The notes under the pieces were generated by a model. The model was not told the origin of the DNA. It made no database searches and saw nothing but the letters and a program-made list of their open reading frames with translations. Shown here piece by piece: positions 48,775 through 60,045 of a DNA stretch of 64,000 nt (position 1 is its first letter; every line of letters starts with the position of its first letter). The DNA comes from Gautieria morchelliformis (taxonomy: Eukaryota; Basidiomycota; Agaricomycetes; Gomphales; Gomphaceae): NCBI GenBank assembly GCA_015179125.1, contig WHVA01000073.1, forward strand, positions 1 to 64,000, given 5' to 3'. The translations under genes and the position numbers were made by a program.

Positions 48775-50179
48775 TCAAGTCAAAACCTTTTTCACTCCTT
48801 CCTTCTGACTCGGCGTTAGTCGGTCAGGGAAAACGACGTCCCACTTGATGATGAGGTCCCCCCGCTTCTTCGCAACTCCTGCCTTTCGTATTGGCATTCC
48901 CTCCCCAACAATCCGGCTCTCGGCTCCTGGTTTGACAATACCAGCAGATGGCGAAACTCGGATTTTCCGACCATCCAGTGTATCAAGGATTCTGGGCCCG
49001 CCAGAGCCAGTAAGAGCGTCAACGAGAGGTATCTGCAGTCTGGTGACGAGGTCGTTGTCTTCTCGCGTAAATCGTGGATGTGACTTTTCCTCCAATACGA
49101 ACACCACATCTTGCGCCTCGCCGGATGGCAGTTCATTTCCGGCTTTGGGGAAGCGGATCTTTGTACCAGCTTTCCAGCCGGGCTGGCGATGCAGCACTGT
49201 GTAAGCATATGTCTGATGAAGATCAGCAAACGTGCACTTGCCTGAATCTCAATCTCAAGAATTTTCTCTTCTGTCTCCCCCGATAGTAAACGACGACCAA
49301 CTTTGAGACGCTTGGTTGTGCCTGAGAAGAGTTCCTCGAGAGACACTTTGAGAGGACGAATAATTTCAGATGGAGCAGAGGCACCATTCGGATGCGCCCC
49401 AGCGTCGGATGGTCGAGTAGATCTGAACGACGCGCCCCGACTCCGTGGCATCCCTCCGGGGATCCCCCCTGCCATTCCTCCAAACATACCAGGAAACCCT
49501 CTTCCACCCATATCGTCATCATCGTCAAAGCCACTGCCCATACCACTCATACCACCCATACCACCCATACCCCTCATACCGCCCATACCACCCATCCCAC
49601 CCATACCACCCGTTTGTCTGAAAAATTGCCTGTGCATCTGAGTTAATACCTAGGAAGTTTTAAAAAAAGGTGAAATCACTCACTCAAAGATGGATTGGGG
49701 ATCCGATGGGAAAAAGCCTCCTCCACCGGTACCGTTATTGGTGAACGTGAATGTGGTTCCACCAGGGAACCCCCAAATGACGACGTTCCACCAGGAAAGC
49801 TCCCTGCATTGGCGCCAGGTGGCGGTCCTCCACCACCTTTAAGACCTTCCTCGCCTAACTGATCATACACTGTACGTTTGTTTTTGTCACTGAGGACTTC
49901 AAATGCCTCCGATATCTACACCTCACAGACCTACATGAGCAAATTAATCCTTTGACGGTTACGTGACATGACGTACCTCCTTAAACATCCTGCTAGCCTC
50001 CTCCGTCTTTCCAGCATTGCGATCTGGGTGCCATTTCATGGCCTACAGATCGGTCAAAAATCAAAAACATCTCTACAGGTGAGGGAAAAACGAATTACCA
50101 TTTTTTTGTATGCCTTCTTGATTGCATTGTCGTCTGCATCTTTGGGGATACCCAGTATAGAGTAATAATCTTTTCCCAT
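48775..50179 (-). CDS. SIS1: Sis1-like class II J-protein 2 (one frame slip)
   Basis: Five exons (50179-50099, 50042-49977, 49915-49684, 49629-49242, 49182-48775). The J-domain starts [19 protein letters not shown], has [12 protein letters not shown] (HPD triad) and [21 protein letters not shown] Gly-rich region follows (Gly/Met/Phe-rich, with GGM repeats), then C-terminal domains [36 protein letters not shown], and a usual end [17 protein letters not shown]. This is the housekeeping cytosolic Hsp40 of the Sis1/DnaJB1 type. At a run of five C (plus 49770-49774) the Gly/Phe region loses frame. One extra base restores [13 protein letters not shown] and brings the total to 391 residues. The intron after exon 4 has a GC donor (gcaagt). 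Confidence 0.9.
49529..49619 (-). repeat. 9-bp minisatellite encoding GGM repeats
   Basis: About nine tandem copies of a 9-bp unit (plus strand accacccat, with some variants) encode Gly-Gly-Met and close variants in the Gly-rich region of the Sis1-like J-protein. The repeat is in frame, so copy-number change would not break the protein. Confidence 0.85.
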
Positions 50180-50369
50180 TGTTAGAGCTCGTGGATGTCG
50201 AGGAAAGGTTGCAGATCAACGAGGTAGAGGCGTGGGCAAATAGCAGTGTAAAACATGGCAGTATAAAACATAGTCCGTGGAGGCTCCTAGAAGAGCCCGG
50301 AAGATGCGTGGAGGCGCACGATCGGTGACGTCACCACCAACAAATTACATATTCCATTTCCGAGTTGAC
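50180..50369. promoter_or_regulatory. Bidirectional promoter SIS1-like / VTC1
   Basis: Only 190 bp separate the start codons of the divergent J-protein and VTC1-like genes, so both must be controlled from this stretch. A tgacgtca palindrome lies near 50326-50333, overlapping the VTC1 leader, which is a CRE/ATF-type sequence. Its use is inferred only from position. Confidence 0.5.
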
Positions 50370-51362
50370 ATGACCTCTGAATATCTTCGCGATGAATATG
50401 AGCGACGTGGCCAGGCGACGTCTGGCTCGACATCTCTCATTCGTCGCTCATGGCACATGATGGCGGAAATCTTCGCGCCAAGTTCAGCTATCGACGCTGT
50501 AAGTTTACCAACTGGAAACCTCCCAAGGAATCCAGAAGGTCTTCGGCAACGTTCTACCCGTGCAGACCGAATACCAGAGACAGAGCAGGATGATGAAGGC
50601 CAGAGGCCTACTGTACGGGACTATCATTCGATAAACCCTGTTCCTCCACGGGTTAGGGTCCCAAAGAAGATTGCAACCCCGATTCGGGTTGAGGGAAAGG
50701 TGTGGTGACAACTTAGATATCTGAAGTATAGAAGTTGAACCAGATTTTTTAAGGTATGGTTTGCCAACGAGAGAAGTATAGTCTTTATTATGATACGGAA
50801 ATCGTCTGCTAAATCTGCGCCGCAGCTTGGATTTCATATTTGAATGTCGCCATTCTCCTCGGCACATTTTCATTGGCATTGTTCAATGGCTCAAGAGATC
50901 GTATTGCTCGGAATTTTGCATATGCATATGCTGTGATAAGCGTTGGCATTCTGGTACCTCCGCATTTTCAGTGGGTAGACGGCACGGCTGACCAGCCCTG
51001 AGGTGTACGGTTATATCGTTTATCAGCAGAGAATCACAATGATCAAGCAGCGCTATTCCGGTGCGAATATCTACTTATAGAGAGAGCTTCGTAGCTAGAT
51101 ATCTGAATATCGCAATTTTATAGGTCACTTCGGTAACTCGATTCACCAATGTAATCCTTGTATGATGACCATTTTGTGCAGATCAAATCCTGGGTCCAGT
51201 GGTCATCTGCCTTTTCCTTTTCATCGCGGTTCTAACAAATTTTATTGTCCGAGGTCAGTCATTCCCTCATAATTGTTATTGCTGAATTGACCTGGATTTG
51301 GTTTTCTAGTCAAAGAATTGTATGTGTCAACGTCCGTCTGCCTCACAACTCTATTAACATGA
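50370..51362 (+). CDS. VTC1: Vtc1-like vacuolar polyphosphate complex subunit
   Basis: Exons 50370-50699, 50754-50775, 50826-50953, 51003-51060, 51124-51132, 51182-51253 and 51310-51362 give about 223 residues. The conserved DUF202-type core starts KKIATPIRVEGKVWFANERT, has three membrane helices (YLNVAILLGTFSLALFNGS; YAVISVGILVYGY; PVVICLFLFIAVLTNFIVRV) and the loop RYSGHFDQILGP. The 9-nt exon 5 encodes the central GHF of that loop. Vtc1 stabilises and channels the VTC complex that makes polyphosphate and moves it into the vacuole. About 100 residues precede the core, longer than yeast Vtc1 (129 residues in all). A start at 50277 is possible but less likely. The C-terminus may instead splice to end near 51404. 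Confidence 0.88.
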
Positions 51363-51485
51363 GGCAATAGAACTGGTAAGGCACACGCCGATCCCCCAAT
51401 GTAGGTGTGGTGTGTCCGCTCCTGTTCCTACTATTGTAGCTTTGTTATTAGCGATGAAACAATTTGAAACACCGACTATTTCCTG

Positions 51486-52402
51486 ATGGAATCGCTTACC
51501 GTACAACCTGCCTTAGAAGACCCTTCACCTCGTGTGAAACCAGCCCCCAGGATACAAAATCTTTTCAGACATATTTACCATGCCAGCGAAGATGGGACTG
51601 ATGAGAATCTCCTAATACTTTTTCACGGTCTTGGCGAGCCGACTTCGTCTTCCTGGTTACTGCTGTCAAATGCTGAGAATATCTGTCTGCTCTTTTTCGC
51701 AACTCGATTCTAGGCGACACGGATGTGCCGTTCTCCAAGCTTGGGAAACAGCTGCATCTCCCACAAACCGCGACAATATCGCTTCGAGCCCCCGAAAAGT
51801 AAGTATTGTTGCAGCAGGCTCACGGATCTATGGACAATCTCGCTAACACAGACAGGGTTCCATACCTCTATGAAGAAGCATATCAATGGTACGAATCCTT
51901 CGACTCTCTCGGTGAACTGTTGGCCAGGCCGAATCCAACTCACGTTTTGGATTTACTGGAGAATTTTTTAAGGCACCTCACGCTGGAGTGTCATTGGCGA
52001 GCGAACAGGATCCACTTGTTTGGCTTCGGACAGGGTGGGAGCGTTGCAGTAGAGCTCGGCCTTCGCTGGTGGAAAGCGCAGGGTGCTCAGAATCCGGAAG
52101 CCCGTCTTGGGTCGATAGTGAGCGTCGCTGGACCGCTTCTTTCTTACCCGACGCCCTTGACCCCATGCTCAACGCCAGTCTTGGTATTTTATCGCCCGAC
52201 GTCGGCGACGACTAAGCTGTCGACGGGTGACCTGACGGCACTCAAGAAAGGCTACGAGGGCGTGCAGGAAGTGCAGGGTAGTGACGGGGACGGAATGCCT
52301 AGGTTGAAGGAGGACTGGGAGCCCGTAATGCGATTCTGGAGTGCGAATCTGAGCAGACGGAATAGCTCCGGTCTATATGAAGTTATAGGAGGCGGTCGGT
52401 AG
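51486..52402 (+). CDS. Phospholipase/carboxylesterase-family protein lacking the nucleophile serine
   Basis: Three exons (51486-51633, 51714-51798, 51856-52402) give 259 residues. The fold matches the lysophospholipase/acyl-protein-thioesterase family: ILFHGLGDTDVPFSKLGKQL, LPQTATISLRAPEKVPY, and a nucleophile-elbow region read HLFGFGQGGSVAVELG. Where the family has GFSQGG, this protein has GFGQGG, so the catalytic serine is glycine. The expected aspartate region is DGDGMPRLKEDW and no clear catalytic histidine follows. It is probably a non-enzymatic member, like the fungal YDL057W-like group. The first intron has a GC donor (ttg then gcgagc). Confidence 0.8.
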
Positions 52403-53026
52403 TACTCAGCGCAGCACTTGTTGGCCACTTTAGAGTGAAGAATAATCAGCTGCATATTTCCAATGGAGTTATTTAATATGTTTCCCAATAACATTACACA
52501 AGGCCGGATAAAACGGATAGTTTCACTGCAAGTTCAGAGACGGACGACCGGAGCATGGAGCACGGGGGGTTATGTGGAGCATTCATTACATAATTCACAC
52601 AATATTGAAATATAGGCAATGGGCGTCGGTGGGCGTCCGCTGCTTTCAGGTGCTACTATCTATCGCAATTTGCTCTTGCTCTCGCTCTTCACCCAGTTGT
52701 GTTCCCGGATAGTGCGCTGAGTAGTGCAGTACTTCAGGCGAGCAATTTTATAGTCTCAGAGCTAGCTCCCTTCCTTACCGGTCTCTTCTTACCATCAGTC
52801 ACACTCGGGCAAGAAGAGAAAAATCGACCTTCTGCACTGCTTCACTGCCCCTTAATATTGCTAGGACCCTTGGCAGATAAAATCAGGCCGTCATTTCGTC
52901 ATCGCATTGATTCTGTACCTGCTAGTTACACCGCATATTTCAGCCCTCGTCTAAACAATTCGCTCCCTATTCCAGTACCTCGCGGCACGTAAAACGAAGC
53001 GGAGAGACACACTACTCGAGCCTCCC
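52403..53026. other. Intergenic, no gene seen
   Basis: About 620 bp between the hydrolase stop and the Sac7-like start. A plus-strand frame at 52699-52992 shows no conserved motif. It should contain the Sac7-like gene promoter. Confidence 0.5.
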
Positions 53027-54760
53027 ATGGCCCGTCCTGATTCACCACCGCCCCCATCTAGAGCGTCGCTCAAAGCGTGGTGGAAGCAATTCACGACTTC
53101 CCAGCGGGTCAAGAAAGACTTTGCCGAGCGGGAGCTTGGTGCATTATACACGTCTCTCTTTCATGAATTTCTGTTCTGAATATTCTCTTCTTAGTCCCTG
53201 GGACATCTCGAGTATTCGGCGTTCCACTGCGGGATAGTCTGCAATATGCGAGCGTGCAGATATCCACCGCAAACGCCAATGGAGAGTTGTACGTATGGGG
53301 TTACATCCCCGTTGTCGTGGCGAAGTGGTGGGTCGTGGATATTCGTCTGACTCTCGCTGCGCAACTCACGAGTTGGCAAGTGGGCTCTATCTCAAAGAAA
53401 ATGGTGCGTATAATGAGCGCCAGTCGTCATATCAGCGGTGCAATGAATGTCCCGGCAGCGACTGAGGTAGCTGGAACTTTTCGTGTGAGTGGATCATCTA
53501 AGCGCATGCGGGAATTGCAAGCGCTTTTCGAGGCGCCACCTCGGGTATGTCCGTGCACTCTAAATGTGTCACGTTTGGACAAACTAGATTGTCAGTACGG
53601 AAAGGCTCTTGATCTTAAGCAAGGCCACTACACCACCCATGACGTTGCAAGCGTTTTTAGGCGATACTTGACCTTAATGCCAGTGAGTGTTTTTGTCCTT
53701 GTTTAGAATTCACGACCAACGTCCAAGGAATTGTTATAGGAACCTGTGATCCCGCATGAGCTATATCATGACGTATGTAATTCCCTTGCTATTCCCATAT
53801 TCAAAGTTTGTTCAATGCGCATCTCTTGTCTTTGTTGTAGTTTCGAAATGCTCTGTGTTTGTATTCTCTTCTGCAGGGTAAAAATGCTGCTGACATTGGG
53901 GGGTCGCACAGCAAAAGCTCCCTTCAATCAGGACGAATGCATACACACCTACAAGCGTTTAATACGGTCGTTGCCACGGGCAAACCAATACCTATTATTG
54001 TATGTCTTAGACTTGTTGTCCGTATTTGCACGGAAGTCCGAGACGAATCTTATGACAGCCACCAGTACGTTGTTTTCCCACACTGATATACTATGATGAC
54101 TTATGTCCCGCTGGAGATTTGGCGGTTATTTTTCGGCCAGGGATTATCTCGCACCCAGACCACGAACTGTCACCGGATCAACATAAATTAAGCCAGGATG
54201 TGCTCGAGTTCCTGATTGCGCACCAGGACTGGTTCATGCTCGACATCCCTCCGCCGCCAGCGTCCACCCCATCCCTGTCCTCAGCTGTACACGGGGATGG
54301 AGTACAGCATAGTGACATTGATGATGACGACATGTCCGCCCTGGTGGTCTATTCGTCAGAGGAAGAAAACAATGGGTGGCGAATGGTAGAGCGACGAGAA
54401 AAACACGAGCGGGGACGTCAGCTGCACCCGGGACGACTGGGTATAAACAGACGCACAGCGTCAGCGTCGGAGCGATCGTCGGGCCCGTCGTCGCCGATGA
54501 CGCCGACACCCATGGCACCCATGAATGATTATGTGGGGGGGCTTGTTGAAGGGGACATGGGAGAGTCGCCAGCAACGCCAACTGGGAGTCCTGGCCCGGG
54601 AGCCGGTGTGACGCGCAGCCGGACGATGCCTGCACGCCCGAGGGCTCGTGGGGAAGCCGCCAGCACTAGCACCATTGGCGAGGATCGGCAGCGAAAGGTT
54701 CTAAAGAAAGGCAGGGGTGGACGTGCGAATCCACCTCATCGCAAGGACGATTCAGGATGA
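53027..54760 (+). CDS. SAC7: Sac7-like RhoGAP
   Basis: Exons 53027-53138, 53195-53327, 53381-53403, 53459-53544, 53596-53682, 53740-53772, 53841-53877, 53912-54064 and 54117-54760. The RhoGAP domain reads VFGVPLRDSLQYASVQI, VVAKCGLYLKENATEVAGTF, then FRVSGSSKRMRELQ with the catalytic arginine finger, a helix LPRANQYLLLYVLDLLSVFA and NLAVIFRPGIISHPDHELS. The C-terminus is Pro/Ser-rich and basic. Sac7-type proteins switch off Rho1 in cell-wall and actin control. A 23-nt exon encodes part of the GLYLKEN loop. The intron before KAPFNQDE is unusually short (34 nt), so that junction is the least secure part of the model. Confidence 0.85.
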
Positions 54761-54978
54761 TACATCGCGGAGCCACATCGGACAGGCGTTTCTTTCTTTT
54801 ACTTTTCTGTCATGCCGGACATGTTCTACATGCCTCTTATGCTTTGGACTGGTAGCACGTAATAATACTGTAGTGTAAAATTGATGTATTGGGTGCTGCG
54901 GTTTGCCGTTGATGGCCAGCTGTAATTATAGGCGGCGCGGCACTGCCTCTCGCTGACGCCTAAGCTCGACCGTTAGCC
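54761..54978. promoter_or_regulatory. Promoter of the GH17 gene
   Basis: About 220 bp between the Sac7-like stop and the GH17 start, both on plus. No TATA element is clear near the start. Confidence 0.4.
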
Positions 54979-57081
54979 ATGAGCCGCGAAAGATATACTG
55001 ACTTTGAACCTGGTAATAATTCCCTCGCTAACAGGCCTAACTCTGACCTTGTAGACTACTACGACGACGGACACATTCCTGCAGTCCGTGCATCCTTCCA
55101 CTCCTTTCTCCTCGTTATCCTGAACTCTCTTTCAAGCCCCACCACTTCGCTAACTCGTATCCTGCTTCTCCCAGCGCCTCTGCAGAGAATCTACACCCAC
55201 AGCCTCACCCGCCCTCGTCCTACGCCGCTGTTCCCGCCCTGGCATCAGGACCTGAACTCATGGAGTCGACACCATACTCCACCCTTGGAACGTCGTGGCA
55301 AGAGAAGCCAGGTGCCCGTAGTCGTCGCCCAAAGTGGATCGTAAGTCTCTATACTACTGTAGGCTACCTTGGTCTTTACACCTAGCAGGTCGTTGGCTCC
55401 GTTGCAGCTCTTGCAGTTCTTATTGCAGTGGGTGTCGCTGTAGGCGTCACTGTCTCGAAATCGCACAAGAACAACAACAACAACAACCTTGCTAGCAACG
55501 GCAGCTCCAGCGGTGCTTCTGGAGTAGTACAATCCGACCCTAACGACCCCAGCAGCTTCACTAAGGACGCACGCCTACATCAGTCCTTCTATGGCTTGGC
55601 CTATACCCCGGCGAATGCCCAACTTCCCAATTGCAACGTCACACTAGGTGAGGAACTTGGACAGTGTCGGTGGAACGTGTTCACATTTGTCCTGCAGGCG
55701 CTGTCATCGAGGATATCCAACTCATGTCTCAACTTACAACGGTGAGTCTTCTGTAGCATCCGTCATACGCAATGACGCTGACTGTATGGGGCCCTCTGTA
55801 TAGCGTATCCGGCTCTATGGTGCAGACTGCAACCAAACATCAGTCGTTTTGGACGCCATTCAGCGAACCAAGGTCAACATGACAGTATATGTCGGTAATT
55901 ATGTTGTGCCTTCCGACAATACAGCATATCAACGCCAGCGGGACGAGCTTCAGACTGCGTTCGCATCGTTCGGTGTCAACAACGTTGTTGGTGGGTTGTG
56001 AGCCTGGCACTGCCATTTCATCAATTGACGGGGACATATCTGGCATCAGGGATGACAGTAGGGAACGAATTCATGCTAAACTATGTCACCGACAATGGTG
56101 GTGCAACTCAAGATATCAATGGTCCCGTCGCTAACACCGGTGCACAACTCCTCATAAGCATGATCAACGACACCCGCACCTGGCTGCAAGGACTCAATCT
56201 CCCAAAGTCGTTACCGGTCGGTACTTCTGATGCTGGGAGCTACTTCAATAACGAAGTCCTGGCGAGTATTGACTACGGGGTACGTATCGCATCTTTTTCA
56301 CGGTTGTGCCATTTTAATTGATGCGTGTCTTGCGTGCTCGGTCTCAGATGGCAAATGTACACGCGTGGTTTGCCGACCAGACGGCAGCACAAGCCGCCGG
56401 ATGGGTCGCCGACTTTTTCAGTACTACAAATATCGTAGAGGCGCAAGCCGTGCCAAATAAACCCAAGATGTACATTGCCGAGACAGGTTGGCCAACGGTC
56501 TGTGCACCATTGATATCATCCAACGACAATCACTGATGTGATGCTTTTTCGCCAGAATTCGAATGACACGGCACACGCCTCGTAGGGGCATCCTTTTTTT
56601 GTCGTTGAATTATTCCTCCTAACTGTGACACCACTCGTTAGCAATGGCGTCGCAACAGCCTCAGAGCAAGGTCTCCAGGTAAACAATCGGCTTTCAACCC
56701 AAGTGCCGGCTTATTGAAGATGGATCACGTATTTGCAGACTTTCTTAGACACGTTCGTTTGTGCTGCAAACGCTAATGGCACTGGTTATTTCTTTTTCGA
56801 GTTCTTTGATGAGCCGTGGAAGGTGAGTTGATGGACTCGCTTCAGTTGACCCTCTTCTCTGAGACGACTGTTTTTGCACACAGGAAGTTCAATTCGGTGG
56901 CGTGGAGGTTAGTTTGCTCACTTGCTGTATTAAAGCATGCTCATTCTTGTGACAGGGATACTGGGGTCTCTTCACAGCAAAGTTCGCCCAGTCGTCCATT
57001 TGAGATTCTCTATCACTTATGGACCCTCTTTTTTCTGCTTACAGCAAAACGTTGAAGAACGTCAACATTCCAACATGCTGA
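54979..57081 (+). CDS. Membrane-anchored GH17 beta-1,3-glucanase
   Basis: Thirteen exons (54979-55083, 55137-55340, 55389-55647, 55698-55741, 55804-55990, 56050-56279, 56348-56497, 56556-56581, 56642-56678, 56739-56822, 56884-56907, 56956-56981, 57045-57081) give 470 residues and an exact frame. The N-terminal cytoplasmic part is Pro/Ser-rich. One membrane helix (VVGSVAALAVLIAVGVAVGV) makes it a type II membrane protein, followed by an Asn/Ser-rich stalk. The GH17 catalytic domain has LHQSFYGLAYTPANAQLP, TRIRLYGADC, the acid/base in TVGNEF and the nucleophile in YIAETGWPTNSND, then FFEFFDEPWKEVQFGG. It remodels beta-1,3-glucan of the cell wall. Confidence 0.92.
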
Positions 57082-57880
57082 ATGGGGGTCATGTACGATC
57101 CTCAGCCTGTTGTACGGCTTGATGCCGCTCAAGACTACTTCTTGGACATTACGCCACCCCTTGTCTCGCGTGCTTGGGACTCTCACTCTTTATTATCGCT
57201 GACTCGGACGTTTGTATGCCGTTCGTTTACTGGACGATCTTTGGATGTCGTTCACTATATACAATATTGCCTGAAATATACCATGTATGGGCATGGTCTT
57301 GCCTTGTATGGTAAAGCGCCGTCTCTCACTGAGTACACTGCGGAGACGGAACTCCGGCGACTCAGGAGGGCACAAAGTTGACGCTAACCAGTCACCACAC
57401 GTGGAGCATAATTAATAACCTCCCATTTGCAAATTACGGTCCACGGGCAGCGGGTGATGTCTTAGTATTAGCGCTGTGTGTGGAGCCAGCGACTAGTGTG
57501 AAGTGGCGACAAGACCAGCGAATGCGGTCGGCACCTAGAGTCTGCAGTGGCACCACACCAACTGTCCTCTTCTGCGATTTGGTGGTTTACATGTGTCGCT
57601 CGAATATCGTTTTGCCTAGTCTCTATCCGAGATACTAAAATATGGGCCGGAGCCAGGAGAGTAGGATTATGAACTAAATAGGCGTGTACCGCCGGTGAGC
57701 GCACATGGATCTTCATATTGGACCCTCACTGGAGAAGCTCTCATCTGCAGGAAATCAATTCATGCGTCATGCGACCCTATGACGGACGTCTGCTTCTCCC
57801 CCATTGCTATTCCTCGTGAAATCTAGCAAGGCCCCTGTCGAGTATAAAACTCATTCACCAGCTCAGGGAATTCGACAGCC
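57082..57880. other. Intergenic, no gene seen; TATA box before rds1-like
   Basis: About 800 bp with no supported gene. A TATA box (tataaaa, 57843-57849) lies 32 bp before the start codon of the next gene and indicates strong regulated expression. Confidence 0.55.
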
Positions 57881-59408
57881 ATGAAGTCCGCATCCATCTG
57901 TTTCCTTGTCTTTTCGTTGCTGGCTCCGCTTTCCGTCCAAGGTGCCTCTTTCCCGAGGTACCTTGGCGGTCACCCTTCTCCTCCGAAGCCCCCTGGGGGT
58001 GATCAGACCAATCCTCCCGTTTACAGCGCCAAGTCAGATTTCGACTTTCAGTCCATTGTGCGTATGCTCGCCCTTCACGTCGCTCGTGCTCACGCTGAAT
58101 CTTGTCGACGTAGAATTTGGGGCTGAATCAGGAATACATCGAGCTCGACCTGTTCCATAATGGTCTAGCTAAATTCTCGGTGCAAGAGTTCGCGGAGGCG
58201 GGTCTGAATGAGGAGGACATGTTCTTGATTGAGTTCATGGCGAACCAAGAGGCCGGCCATGCAATTGCCTTAGCCCATCTGCTCGGACGTAGGAGCACCA
58301 TTTCATTGCTGTGGCATCCACCTACTCACTCGATTGCCCGGAATAGCCAGGGCATCCAAGCAGTGCAACTACACCTACCCATTCACGACCGTTCCGGAGT
58401 TCATCGACTTCTGCCAAAGAGTGAGTTCAAGTCAAACTTCCTGAAATATACAGGACTCACCTTGCGTAGTTGACACGCTTTGGCGAGTCTGGCGCGTATG
58501 GCTTTTTGCCACACTTGGACAGCAGGCCTTCGGCCCAAATTCTTCTCCAGTCCATTACAACTGAAGTGTGTACTTTCATCGTCGTTTGGCCAAATGCTCA
58601 TAGATATTCAGGCACGTCAGCAAATGGTATTTACACAATTCGAAGGATTATTCCGTTAGTACATCTCCCGCCTGGTGTTCGTTGTACTTACTGATGCTGT
58701 CTTGAAGCGATGCCATACTTCTTTGTTCCTGCTATATCGCAGTCCATGCAATGGACGCTGCTGGCCCCGTATATAACCGAGTGTCCCAAGGAGAACCCCC
58801 GCATCGAATGGGCCAACTTCCCGGCCCTTGAGGTCATAGATCCACCATCTGGCCTAGACCCCTTCCTTGGACCAGCAATCACTCGTAACCGTACGCAACT
58901 GACTACCCCTGGACAAGAAGTGCAGTTCAAGGTTTGTTTGCACACCGACACTCCTTGACTACGATAACTCACTCTCTGTGCAGTGGGAATCTCCTGGCAA
59001 AACGGTTGGCCCGAAAGGATTCAAATACACCACGACGACTAATGCTTCAGAGCCAAAGGTAAGCATTTTCGCCCTGACCGGCAATGGCTTCTGACATTCG
59101 CATTGAAGTTTGCTGCATGGGTGTCCCAATATAACACCACGTACACCCCGCTGTACAATATATACGGAAACGCTGCATGTGAGATGCAACCACCGCATAT
59201 ATATGTATATATCCCGTCCCTAACTGACCTCCGTTTAGCTACAAAACAGCCGGAACATATAAGCGTATTCCCCGAGGTTGACGATCCCGTAGTCAACGGG
59301 ACAGTATTTGTGCTATTGGTGGACCAGGACATATTCGTTACACCCTACAACTTTAGCTTGTTAGATTCTCACGTGGCGGCAGGTCCTGCTGTGTACCAGG
59401 CCGGCTAA
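57881..59408 (+). CDS. Secreted Rds1-like ferritin-fold stress protein
   Basis: Exons 57881-58057, 58114-58288, 58347-58420, 58470-58565, 58612-58654, 58708-58931, 58984-59058 and 59109-59408 (possibly with a further intron inside the last). An N-terminal signal peptide (SICFLVFSLLAPLSVQG) leads to a Pro-rich stretch and a four-helix ferritin-like segment with YIELDLFHNGLAKFSVQEF, the Glu/His pair in LIEFMANQEAGHAIALAHLL, a cysteine pair region KQCNYTYPFTTVPEFIDFC and TTEARQQMVFTQFEG. The C-terminal half is beta-rich and carries N-glycosylation sites. Fission yeast Rds1 and relatives are induced by nutrient stress. The family's metal use is unproven. Confidence 0.85.
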
Positions 59409-60045
59409 GGACCAAGACATGAAGTAGGACGCACCTCGAGGACTTTTTTAAGACGATATCGTCGCTGTTCATCCTTCCATGCATAGTCTCTCATTACTAC
59501 ACATATACACTATGTGTGATGCAAGTTCAAAGTTGATAATAAATGACTGATGAATACAATGGGTTTAGAGACTTTCTAGTGGCCCTAGGCCAGATAACTT
59601 TACTCAAGACACTATGTTGTTTCCCTTACTTATCTTTAATCCTCAATCCCCCTTTGGAGCAGAGGCAGTATACAGGCCCAACTTCAGATTCCCCTCTGCT
59701 AGCCTGCATGCTTGTGTGATCTCTGCAGCACACAAGGGTTGCCCTTACAATGACAGGCGGCCCATGGAACAAAGGGTTAGAGGCTATAGTACATGGGCTC
59801 CACAGGCTGTAGGGATGTGGAGACAGCAGCATTTAGGCCTACACATATTTCCAGATGATAAGGCCTTCTTTGACCAACAAAATTTCAGTCTAAACACACG
59901 AGTGCGAGGTACGTAATTTTCTACATTCACAGGCTGGTTAACAATAACACGTACTGCAGCTGAAAAAAAAAAGTCGGGGTTTATCGCAGTCATTAACAGG
60001 AGTGTCAGGTACACGGAGATTGCGTGGCTTAGTACCATCTACCTT
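59409..60045. other. No gene; strongly CpG-depleted segment
   Basis: The stretch 59571-59900 has only one CpG in about 330 bp and many CA/TG dinucleotides, unlike the genes on both sides. It also has a plus-strand open frame (59614-59916) with no recognisable domain. This fits an old repeat inactivated by cytosine methylation and deamination, but no family can be assigned. Confidence 0.5.

Noticed and set aside
59614-59916. 100-codon plus-strand frame
   Set aside because: It lies in CpG-depleted DNA with no family match and no promoter signs. Better seen as an old repeat.
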